Assembly (NCBI GenBank): GCA_001792895.1
Contig: MARA01000041.1
Location: 248,001-312,000 of the forward strand
From: Lentinus brumalis
Lineage: Eukaryota; Basidiomycota; Agaricomycetes; Polyporales; Polyporaceae
Length of the DNA: 64,000 nt
Direction: 5' to 3'
Both the position numbers and the translations under genes were made by a program. The notes beneath the pieces are model-generated. The model had not been told where the DNA came from. It saw only the letters and a list, made by a program, of their open reading frames with translations, and did not search any database. Positions 1 through 10,464 of the stretch are shown piece after piece (the first letter of the stretch is position 1; every line of letters begins with the position of its first letter).

Positions 1-23
1 CACTCGTTACTTCATTACAACAG

Positions 24-604
24 GCTCCGCATGTACAGTGCTCCCAGAGAATGTCATCGATGACATCTGGACATCATGGTTCGAACAACCACAGCTGCGG
101 GAAAGCTGGCCACACTTCACGATGGAATCTCGCATCTGGCACAACGATGCGACGAAGTTCGCCAAGCACGACATCGTCTTCGAGTTCAGGGACTACCGCG
201 ACACCACATTCAATCTGCGGTGCTCCGCGCAGGACTTCTTGACAAGTCCTTGGAACGCGGAAGGCGAAGACACGCGGTACGCGCAGTTTGTGAGCGCGAA
301 TACAACCGACAGTCAGTTCATACTGGGGATGGTGAGTCAGCATCGTAGCTCCCCAAGCCGACTACTGCTCATGGCGTACATACAGAACTTCTTCTGGGCC
401 GCACTCCTCAAGATGAACGCGACGCACCGTGGGTCACGCCCAGTGCCAGGGAGGGCGCATCCCTATGTGCAGCTTGCCCCGCAGCGTATCATCCACGACG
501 GCCAGCGAGTTGGAACCGCTTGGGACCTCGGGCTCCACAAGTATCTGTCTCCGAGGCAGCTGGCCGAAGTGCGGGACCAGCCGGAGATTTACGCTGACCC
601 ATAG
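24..604 (+). CDS. Pepsin-like aspartic protease AP1, C-terminal exons (cut by window edge)
   Basis: Two exons, 24-331 and 386-604, remain of a gene that starts before the window. The first follows an acceptor CAG and opens in phase 1 with G-S-A-C-T-V-L-P, the residues that follow the second catalytic Asp-Ser-Gly in the paralog at 26.5-29.3 kb. The I-L-G-M motif and the following N-F-F-W, split by the intron 332-385, match the I-L-G-D region near the end of pepsin-family enzymes. The tail P-Y-V-Q-L-A-P-Q-R is shared by the paralogs at 10.5 and 26.5 kb. This start is an exon edge, not a start codon. Activity cannot be judged because both catalytic Asp residues lie outside. Family assignment rests on paralogs in this window. 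Confidence 0.75.
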
Positions 605-841
605 TTAAGTACTTAGCTTTGTCGTATACCGAGACGTACCCCACACGGCACTCGGATGTTGCACGGCGCAAGAGGAACGTCTTGAATTCTGCTATGCGCT
701 TACGCCGCACCATATGATACGATGGCAACAACGCACGGAAGCTCGGGACCAAAGGTGCCTACCATAAGACGGTCTAGATAAATGAGATGGCTGAGGCACC
801 GGCGTGGCATTTATTAGCAGCGGCATGGCACGAAGCAGCGC

Positions 842-958
842 GAGCACCGGCTTGTACTGGACGAAACATCGTATGCTCTCCGACGAGATGCCCCTCCGAC
901 CACTGCACATAGTGACACAGCGGGAGAGCAAAGATACCGGTGAGCACACAAGAATATC
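842..958 (-). pseudogene. F-box exon relic FB-A
   Basis: Reverse-strand translation gives L-S-R-C-V-T-M-C-S-G-R-R-G-I and then I-R-C-F-V-Q, nearly the same as the end of the F-box exon of the gene at 1.7-3.9 kb (F-A-R-C-V-T-M-C-S-G-S-E-G-L ... I-R-P-F-V-Q). Neither the start of the F-box nor the LRR-like exon can be found around it, so this is a broken fragment. Confidence 0.6.
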
Positions 959-970
959 CTTACGTAGGGC

Positions 971-1668
971 TTAGGGTGGTCGTGGGGAGCAGACAAACGT
1001 AGTGTTGGCGCAGGAGCGCGGCGAGATACGAGTAGAACGAATCGACACGTACGCTGGGAGGCGGAGCGCGATGTTCGCTATCAATGCACCCTCGCCGTAG
1101 GGTATGTAGTCATATTGGGGGCGTGCATGGAAGGAGAGATACGGGAACAGTCTGATCGCAACAGGACGGGATGCATTGAGGGGGGTCAAGAGAGCATTCC
1201 AGAGGGCGCGCAGGGCCAACGAATGCGCTCTGCGCGTTTGGTGGGGATGGGCACTTTGCGGACGTTGGAAGAGCCAATGGCAATTCTTGGACACCGGGGC
1301 GAGGAGCCACTTGACGTGCGTTGGCCGGCGGTGGCAGACGACTCAGACACTTTGTGATACACTGCTCATAAGAAAGATAAGTCGGCGAAACATGAGGCGG
1401 ACGGATAGCCAGCACATACAAAGAAGGCTTGAGTACAATCAATGTGGAACATAGTTCGAGCTTCGGAACACGGATGCGCAACGAGGGTGTTATTGAACCA
1501 CATGGCCGGCGCGCCCACATATGAGGGTGGAGGATGCTTCGGAGAGATGGCCTTACTGATTCGAGCCGAGCTCAACAAACTAAAGAATCTCTGGATAATG
1601 TGGGAGAGGCGGCGAATCGCTGCGCACGCATCAGCGAGAACGTACAAACGGCCAATTATGTGACTCAC
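971..1668. other. Stretch with no recognisable gene
   Basis: Reading frames open on the minus strand (for example 1110-1520 and 1366-1686), but none matches the F-box or protease families or any domain I know. It may hold decayed remains of the neighbouring F-box gene family. Confidence 0.4.
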
Positions 1669-3873
1669 ACAGGACCCGAGGTGCATCGAGGCTCCGCACC
1701 TCTGGTAGGATGGAATCGGAGCCAGAAGGAAGTATTAATGCCGTGCGTGAGGAGTGCGACGTATTCCAGACGAGGGCACGCCTCAAATATACTCGCTAGC
1801 TCCCAGCCACGCCCATCCTTCACTCTCTTGTACCGTGAGCGCTCGGCCATGTTCTCGCAGTATAGTTTCGGGTCGTCATGGAAATCCAGATTGAGATTGA
1901 CAGAGCGCAGAGAGGCGGCGGATGCGAGCATCTGGGCGACATGGGCCTTGAGAACATGGGTTCGTCAGCATACTGGATATAGCGGGATGATGAGATAGAT
2001 ACGAACATGAGGGACTATCTGCTTCCTGTCCTTGCGGTAGCGATGCAGCTCGAGATGAGTCAGACGAGGGAAGGAGCTGGAAATGTGCCTGAGCAGCTCA
2101 TCGTCGTCATCATCAGTCTCGTAAACAAGCTCCAACGTGTGTAGGTTTGGCATCTCCATGCGCCGCAACACCGATAGAGTTTCGGCCGATGACCAGATAG
2201 GTGCGTACCAGCATCTGGCGACGTCAGAGAACCCCAGGTGGTAGTAATAACGAGGTTGATCACGAAGGGACAGTTCTCTGAGTGAGGTGCTATCAATGGA
2301 AATGGAGAAGATGGCATCGCTAGGATCGGGATATGCGAGCGTCAAAGAACTGAGCGCAAGGGAAGTACTGTGGCTTGACTGTGGCATGATGTGAGGCCTA
2401 AGAGTGATAGTCGCCCCTGCGAAAACTTCCTTGCAAGCTGCACGTACAGCTTCGCAAGCCGAGGTAACGTGGTAACAAGGTCGCGAAGAAGAGAAGGAGA
2501 AACACCGTTGGGAAATTGGCCGGACAGGGAGAGCTCCCGAAGCTGCGGCCAAGATAGAAGGACCATAAGGTCGAGAGGTGCTATTTCGATTGGCAGGGTG
2601 AGCGACTGCAAAGTTTCGCGTATTCGCAAAACCAGGGGAGAGAGAGAGAGGGACTCGGTTGTGTATAGGTTCACCATGTTCGGATCGGACCCGTTCTCGT
2701 CAGTATGCAAGGGAGCTTGAGATGGATCTTTGTCGAGAATTCGCCAGATATCGGGATTGTAGGAGAAGGCCGTTAGCGCAAGAGGAATGGACCCCATCTC
2801 AGGTCCGGGGAATGGGTAGATGCCGATGTATGAGGTCCTTGGCTCGAAGGTTATGGACGTGATGTTCGGTAGGGACAGGCAACGCTTCAATGCGGTCCAT
2901 GGCATCTCACAGAGGTTGCGGCCACGGAACGTCACCGCACGAAGCCGGGGAAGATATGGTAGTTCGTGACCAAATGTGTCTTCGTGGCGGGCCACGAGGC
3001 GGCCTATGTAGACGAGATGCCTGGATGATCATGGCCAGAGCATCAGCAAGTGTACCTGGGCGAGCATGCAGATCCACTAAAAGCATTGGTCTGTCGTACT
3101 GTTCCCCACCTGCGGCCTTGTTACCGCTTGTGGCGTATATAAGCTGATGCCACAACGGTCCAAAATGTTTGCTCCTCCCCGCCCTAGCTCACCCTTCCCG
3201 ACGACACATCGAGATGCTGGTCATCATACTCGCACCTCGCTTGGTACCAGAGCGCCCAACGGCGAGACCGTGGTGCCCACCAAGCAGCAGAAGCACTCGA
3301 TATTGTAAGAATGGGTGGCGGGCGAGACCTCCTGTAGCCGCTTCGCGTGCATATATCCCGTCATAAGTGGTCCAAGCAGAATCACTCATGACGAATAGCA
3401 GGGACCACATAACGGGCACAAGGAGGTCACTCGAGCTTCGGAAGCCCATTTAAATGACTTCAGTCTGCGCGCACAACGTCGGGCCATGTTTGCCGCGACC
3501 GACTCACAAATGTGAATGCGGTGGCATTACGAGGCGCAGGGGGTCAGAACCTGGGCCTGAATAGTCACCGTGACTGGATTGCGATCATTCGCAAGGAGGC
3601 GTCGTATGTCCGGTGGACCGAACAAAGTCCCTCGAGCGTTCTCGCCGGACAAGCGGACTAATCACTTACTGTACGAACGGCCGAATTCCGTCCGGCGGAA
3701 GACCTTCCGAGCCACTGCACATAGTGACACAGCGAGCGAACAATATCGGAGTGCAGACGTTGCGTATGTCCCAAGATGTAGAAGCCAGGTTGGCGAGGTC
3801 TCCTTTGCTCCCAGTGTGCATCAGCAGCTGGTCCGCAATGGCTCGCAGCACATCTTCCGCCAAATCGCTCAAC
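1669..3873 (-). pseudogene. F-box/LRR-like gene FB-B with frameshift and enlarged intron
   Basis: Exons on the minus strand: F-box 3873-3670 (L-S-D-L-A-E-D-V-L-R-A-I-A), LRR-like 3020-2007, and 1946-1669 (S-V-N-L-N-L-D-F). F-box proteins normally present substrates to SCF ubiquitin ligases through Skp1. The order of blocks matches the paralogs. Two oddities: the reading frame breaks near 2345, where one frame reads V-L-P-L-R-S and then stops, while L-T-L-A-Y-P-D-P continues in another; and the intron after the F-box exon is 649 nt, against about 50-70 nt in the paralogs. The first codon is probably the ATG just before the donor near 3920, reading M-L-L-S-D. Most likely a pseudogene, unless the frameshift is an assembly error. 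Confidence 0.7.
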
Positions 3874-3960
3874 CTGCTCAAATGTCAGTGATGCCACGTC
3901 GCACAAGGCAACACTCACAGCATGTCGGTATGGCTGGAAGGTAAGGTGATGACGGTTCTG

Positions 3961-4826
3961 TATGAGTTTCGAAATTTGCTTACCTTTTGTACTGCAACAG
4001 GGAGTGCTCAGCTACAAACAGAGTGTAGCCGATGATTGCCGACACCGAGACCCCGAGGAGTCCTCCTCGCAAGCGCTTGTACTGATCGATATCTCAGTTC
4101 AAGTCTCAATGGGTAACAAACTGGTAGTAAGCCGCGTTCACTTACCCCTGAATGTATTCCCGCGGGAGGGCAACGCCCTGCTCTGTCGCCCTCCTGCGGG
4201 AATACAGTGCCCCTCTCCACATCTCCTGCTTCCTTTTCAAAGTATCTAGCACCTCCCCCATGGTCACAAGCTTCATTACTCGCTCTCTTGGCTCGTGCAG
4301 ATAGCCGATAGCCCGGCACTAAGATACTCGACATCTCCAGAGACAAAGGAGAGGACGAGAGCGAACCAAAGAGGGTGAGTCAACAATATTGAAGGCGATG
4401 GGGAGGCAGAACAGCCTGTCGTTTCGGTACAGGTACCGCAAACTTCAATATTTACTTCTGCTGACTGCCAGTGGCAATTGCAAGCACTAAGCACCAATAA
4501 TTTAGTGCGGCCATGTATCCGAGTATTGAGCTCTGCGCGCGGTTCCCAGTGCACTGCAAAGCGTGTTGTCTGGAACTAGAGGTGTCCAATGACGACTCTC
4601 ATCGACCTCCGTCTGACAGTCCCTGCCCGCCTTCCTGGCACGCGATGCGAATAACAGCTGCATGAAGGGCCCGAGTCTTCCTCTGTGGTGTGGTCTTGCC
4701 CTCAGGCTGCAACTCCCAACAGCGCAAAGATCGGCAACGAGACTCGGCCAAAGAAGCGTCTTGCGTCTTATTGACCTCCGCATCTGCCCTGCCCTCTCGC
4801 GCTGTACATGTTCTCGACGTGATGAT
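3961..4826. other. Intergenic stretch without a supported gene
   Basis: Apart from the inverted repeat at 4153-4206 I see no domain, no paired splice sites keeping a frame open and no similarity to neighbouring families. Confidence 0.4.
4153..4206. repeat. 19-nt inverted repeat with 16-nt loop
   Basis: Left arm 4153-4171 starts TGTATTCCCGC, right arm 4188-4206 ends GCGGGAATACA. The arms pair with one mismatch over 19 positions. GC-rich core, no gene around it. Confidence 0.7.
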
Positions 4827-7210
4827 ATGCCTCGCGCATGGCTGCGTGGGTATCCAGCAACTCCAATGACGCTACACACCGACGCGCGACACGCTATCGA
4901 CGTGTAGTCAATCACGACCCGAGCAACTCCAGCTCGTCCGCGCTCGAACCTCCCATCTCCATCTCGCCCTCAGCTCTCGAGCCTCTCCCCTCCTACCCGT
5001 CCTCGCACCCACCACGTCTCCGACGCTCTACGCCGGCCTGCCAAGTACGCAGCGTTAACTCGACACCGTCTCCCGAAGGAGTTCCCGACGGCCGCGCAAG
5101 CTCCGAGCATGCCCAGTTTGGACGACAACTTGACATCCTTCCATTCATTCCCATTCCCCCAACTGATCCAACTCGATTACGCATCCCTGTACTATACCAC
5201 GACCCTCCACGACGCTGTACGACACTCCATACGATAGTAGACGGCCATTTTACTGTACAAGTACGCCCCGAAGACGAGCGCGACACGATCACGTGTGCGC
5301 GACTCGCTTAGCCAGACCATACTACGCTCTCGCCTGTTCTCTCTCCTCCGCCTTCCCTCCGACATCTTACTCACCCCCGTCGGTCTCAGATCTTACTCTA
5401 GGTATTTGTCCTACCAGCTCTCGAGCTAGTCTACGTTTCATGTATTAAATACGCGCTCCCCGCTGCTCGATGTACAAGTTTCCACCGCCTCCCCCTTGTG
5501 TGTGATACTCATTCTTCACAGCGTAAGAGTAACGTTCAAAGACTTCGTATTGCGACCTCGACGACAGCAACATCTATCTACGACATGGCGACTATCTACG
5601 CCGCGCTCGACGTCAAGTGCGACGTCTCTTTCGATCTTCTGCCACTCGACACCATCTGGTGTCTCTCCTTCCCAACTCCTCATCCTCTCGCTCCCCTTGT
5701 GGACGCTCAAAGATCCCTCGCACCCTCAATCACACGTCCCCGACGTGCAGGTCTATTAGTACTGAATGAGAGGAAATAGATGTGTCTTTGCCTACAACAC
5801 ACGTCATGTTGTGGGCATGTCATCATGCGTCTCTCGAGACCCAACAGGCCGCCCTCAGAGATCAAGCTTAGTAGTGGCAACTGCCGGAACGCTGCCTGAA
5901 TCATCGCACAACCAGGTTAAGGATGCTGTATGAAAGGGCAAAGCGCAGGCCCACGCTAGCTGAGGACGCCACTACACGATGACACACGGCGCGACCTCTA
6001 CGGCGCGTGCACAATCACGCTCCCTGATCACGGTGACCTACTAACCATGACTGCACAGGTTCTCGACCCACATTTCCGTCTTGAACACCTGCAGCCCTCA
6101 TCAGACCCACACATTCCAACTGTATTGCGACTACCTAAGACTATACAACGTAACTCGAGAGTCGATGGTCCACGAGTCGACAATAGAAGATATGTCTTGC
6201 TGTGCTGTTTCAGCGTCGCAAGACGACACCGGGGACTAGACTTGTACTCTTTGTGCGGGAGGTTGTAGCAGAGACGGTGGTACACACCACACATGGCTGC
6301 TTGGGTATCCGGCGACTACAGCAACTCTTCCCGCTGCATGACACGCTCTCGACATGTACTCAATGACGATCCTACCCTCCTGCCCATAGTCTGCACTAGA
6401 AGTCTGCTGCCCCATCTCGTCTGGAGCTCTCGAGCCTCGAGCCTCGTCCTCATCCTCGCACCCACCGCGCACGTCCGATCTCTAGTATGCTGGCCAGCAG
6501 CATACATCTTCAAGTTGCTTCTCCCATTCATCCTGACCCCTTCACGTTTCGCGCCCCTATACGATACTTTGACCCACCACAACCATCCACAATATCCTCT
6601 ATGATAGCAGACAAACATTCTACTGCACCAACACGTCTCGAGTTGACGACACGCGCAACATGATCACGTGTGCGCGGCTCGCTTAGCTAGACCTAGCGTT
6701 CTCACCTTTGCCTCTCCGCTTTCCCCCCGACTCGGAGCCTCTACTCACCTCCGCTGGTTTCAGAATCTTACATAGATATTTCAGGTCTCACCGTATTCCA
6801 CGTCTTGTATACTTGATAGGCGTCCCTTGCAGCCCAATGTACCAGGTTTTCCCACCTCTCCTCCCATTGGTGCGACACTTGTCCTTCAAAGTACAGCTCT
6901 GACGCCATTCAAAGTGATCATCATTCAACCTCGACCTCGACCTCAGGCCGCCGCGGCTACGCACTCGACATAGTGACTATCTACGACATAGTACTCGACG
7001 TCCAGCGCGACATCTCTCGATCTTCGGCAACTTGAACTCGACAGCACCTTGTGGCTCTCCTCTGTCTCTCTCCTCCTCTCTTCCTCTCCTCTTTCTCTCC
7101 CCTCATGCGATCCCTCGCACCTTTGATCTCACATCCATGGCGTGCAAGTAGAGTTACAAGACACATCGTCGGGCATAGGTAGAGGCAGAGACACGTCATT
7201 GTCACGGTTG
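4827..7210. repeat. Diverged tandem duplication, copies about 1.45 kb apart
   Basis: Segment 4827-5830 reappears diverged at 6283-7210. Matching landmarks in the same order: CATGGCTGCGTGGGTATCC at 4837 against CATGGCTGCTTGGGTATCC at 6293; GATCACGTGTGCGCG with CTCGCTTAG at 5287 and 6661; ATCTACG, CTCGACGTC and CGACATCTC-like blocks at 5590-5640 and 6975-7020; GATCCCTCGCACC at 5711 and 7107. No frame is conserved between the copies, so this looks non-coding or long dead. Confidence 0.7.
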
Positions 7211-8403
7211 TCTTGGGGCAGCAATGATTATAGAACATGCATGTACTAGTACTACTTTGCAGCCTGTTGCTTGCTTGTTGACTGGCTCCCAGCACTCTGC
7301 CACTCCCGTGTCCTGCTCCCTGCTCCTGCCCGCTCCAGTGCCCGTTCTGCTCTACCCGTCCCGTCCTGCTCTGCCTGTCCTCCTGCTTCCCCTGTGCTTG
7401 CACTTGTGCTCCATCTCCCACTTAGAGTCTCAGATCCCGGGTGCTGTCTTGTGCAGAACCAGTGAGACCTTACTATCTTCACCATCATCCTGCTGACTTC
7501 CAGTTCCCTTTGCGAGGTACTGCATGCTCCACAAGAGCTAGAAGGGCGGCTGCAAATTGGAAGAGCTCTGTCACCGTCTGGTGTCCACCATCATGTCTCT
7601 GCAAGTGTCTGAACGAAAGCCAGGAGAGGGCAAAGTTATGTACATTGGATTGTTGTTCTTTTGCTCCCACATTTCGCCACCATGATGGGCGCTTTCTGGC
7701 CGAGGAGCATTCGTTCAAAGGCTAGGAACAGCTGTATGAATCAAGAGCGATAGCCCGGGCTTGCGAGAAACTGTGACTAGAGGATTTTGATTCGAGGGGC
7801 GAATCCCAGGTTGTGAATCGTCGTAAGTGCAATTAATACTTACAATCGCAACCTGTGAAAGTGAAGCCCAATATGGAGTGTTCGGGGTCCTGATTGATGC
7901 CGACGGCGGCAGCGCCAAATATTGGCCTTATATGGTAATATTTCCCAGCGCTACGAAGCTGAGCACTCCCTGTTGCAATACTTTTGTATTCGTGAGAAAT
8001 GTCCCGCAGTTGAACGAGAAGCGCTCGATCGTGGTCAACCGCGTTCAGGTTCTTATAAATCTGTTCTCTGTTCAGGTCGGTCCATGATGCATGAGCACTC
8101 CTGCGCATCTAAATAGCACTCTATAGATCCTAGACGAGCTACGTGAGTCGAAACTTGCTCAAGGGAGAGGCGCAGCAGGTAAGTTAATTGCTTGCGCAAC
8201 ATTCGGGACGCTGGCTGTACGCGTTCATTCGACTCACAAATAATCTTGTTAGACTGTAAAACGCGCCATTCACGCCGTGGACTCGGACGGCGCATCGAGA
8301 AGTCACCGCCACGGTGGATTGGCCGGGTGCGGAAGCTCCCCAATGAAGCAACGAGACATCGGTGCTACAGGGGTTCATACATTCGACATTACCGTCGGAC
8401 CAA
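7211..8403. other. Stretch without a recognisable gene
   Basis: Open frames on both strands (for example 8108-7833 minus) show no known domain. The part after about 8200 probably contains the 5' end of the F-box gene that follows, whose first exon I could not fix. Confidence 0.35.
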
Positions 8404-8487
8404 GCCGCAGAATGTCCCTTACGAGGTCTGTGCATCGTTCACTTCTGCAGGATGCATTGCTGATTGTACTGGCCTCCGAAGCTTCGA

Positions 8488-10213
8488 GACTCTCAACGAG
8501 GATGTCATCTACGAGATTGCAACTCGATGTCTGAAGCCTCGTGTTGTCCTCGTCAACCTCGCTTCAACATGTCGTCTTCTGCGTGGTCACTGCATGTCGT
8601 TCCTCTTCTCGACCTGCTTCCTGCGATCCAGCGCGTCGAAAGCTGATAGAATCCCGCCGGTAGCGATCCGTCCGTATATCAGGTTACGCGTCTCTGTCAT
8701 CTTGTAGACGATCTCCTAACATCATCTTCTATCCAGATTCTTGATATATACAGGGCGACACTCGCAAGCGGAGTCATTGTGCGATGAGCTGAACTACCTA
8801 CCTCACGTCTGCTCCGTCACCTTCGAGCAGGCGGCGGACGGTGTCCCCATCACTGTGCTCGAACGATGCTTGAAGCACCCTCTTGCCTTCCTGTCGTTCG
8901 CCCAGAGCTCCCGGTGGACCACTGGGCCTCACCAATGGCCTCTCCCAGCCGTGGTCAACCTGCCGAACACGCTGGAGCGGTTGGATTATCCGCCCTATCC
9001 GTGGAAGGCGACGCGTGCCTTCCACAACAATACGGACGTCGGACAGGAGGCGGAACAGGAGCTGAGACACCTCGGCCCAATCATACTCGGGATGCATCTA
9101 TCGGCCACCTCACTGGCAGTGCCTGTCGATGCCGTCCCTCTTGCCGCGATGTCCAAGCTCTCCTGGCCGAAGCTCGCCGACCTAAACCTCTCAGGACGGT
9201 ACCGCAATCAATCGCATGCTCGCGATCTCCAGCAATTCAGCAGTCGCCTCGACACTCCGCGCTCGATCGTTGTTCATGTGGCGCAGCCTGTCGGTTGCGC
9301 ACGCGCACTGATTTTCGGAGGACGGCCTACGCGTGCTCTGGACACCAGTCAACTACAGTCGCTGTCTATCGCATATCCCGACCCAGACGACGCCATCCTG
9401 TCCCAATCGTGCTCCGCCCTGCTACGTCTCGCTCTACGTGACTATCCTCGCTACTACCTGCAAGGCTCCCCGCGGCATGAAATAGAAAACAAGGACCTCG
9501 CTAAGCCGATCCTGTCCTCGTCCGAGTGTCTGCGGATCCTGGCACGTATGGCTCCGCTCTCGCTGCAACACCTCGAGCTTGTCTACGGAGCCGACCACGC
9601 AGAAGAAGCCCTCCTCCTCCATGTTGCGTCGTCGTATCCCCGTCTCGAAGCTATCAAACTACATCAATACAGGACCTCTCGCGGGTCGGAGGCGCTCCAC
9701 TTCGTGAGTCGCAGATCTGCCATATGGCATGCTTCGAAGCTCGGCGCACTGCTGACAACTCCCTGGTTTCAGCGGCGCATCGCAGACATCCTCGCTTCGA
9801 TGACGACGCTGCGCACAGTCAATCTCAATCTGGACTACGAAGATGCTCCGCCGTCCTACGCATACGACCCAGAGGGGCACGACGAGTGGCGCTCACGGCT
9901 CGCACGATACGGCGGCGACATGCTCGGGACGCTCGAACGCGCATGTCCGGCTCTCGAGGGGTTGTTCCTTCTCTACCATGACGACTCGGACAGGCACCAC
10001 TTCTGGGTCAGGTTCATACCCTCGCGATACCCCGGGTATGCGCGAATCGACTGGGATTGGGCACGCGAACGCCTGTGAGTTCTCTGTTCTTCTGCCAAGT
10101 TGACTCCAGGATATTGAGTATGGTCTAGGGATTGCGAGCCGCCGTATCGTCGTCAGTCTAGAATACGGCGACGAGACGATGGGACTCGGAGGGAGTACCC
10201 GGTGGTGTGGTGA
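8488..10213 (+). CDS. F-box/LRR-like protein FB-C
   Basis: Exons: F-box about 8488-8682 (F-E-T-L-N-E-D-V-I-Y-E-I-A), LRR-like 8737-9703, 9773-10074 (T-V-N-L-N-L-D-Y), and probably 10129-10213. The F-box should bind Skp1; the long repeat region, with S-I-A-Y-P-D-P-D-D-A-I-L and P-I-L-S-S-S-E-C-L-R-I-L blocks, would choose the substrate. All joins keep the frame and agree with the paralogs at 32.6 and 35.0 kb, including a short last exon (here C-E-P-P-Y). Without that last splice the protein would stop at 10078. The first coding exon is unresolved. It is convergent with the protease gene AP2, about 250 nt away. Confidence 0.8.
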
Positions 10214-10464
10214 CGTGCGCTATGTGTAGTGAGAGCTCCCAGATCTTGGGAGGCAGCCCTGGGATCGTGTAGATACGATCACGTCAATCGGCCTCGCAGT
10301 GGTATGTGGTTTCGTAAATGCCTAGATCTCATGGTAAACATAAGGGTACCGTGAGTGAGCGGCCGCTTCCGTCCATTTCGAGATTGTGAAGCGCAACGCT
10401 AAGTTTGATACCGTGACTGCAAGTGATGTCAAACATGATAAGTAGTACGAGTACATGGGAGTGG

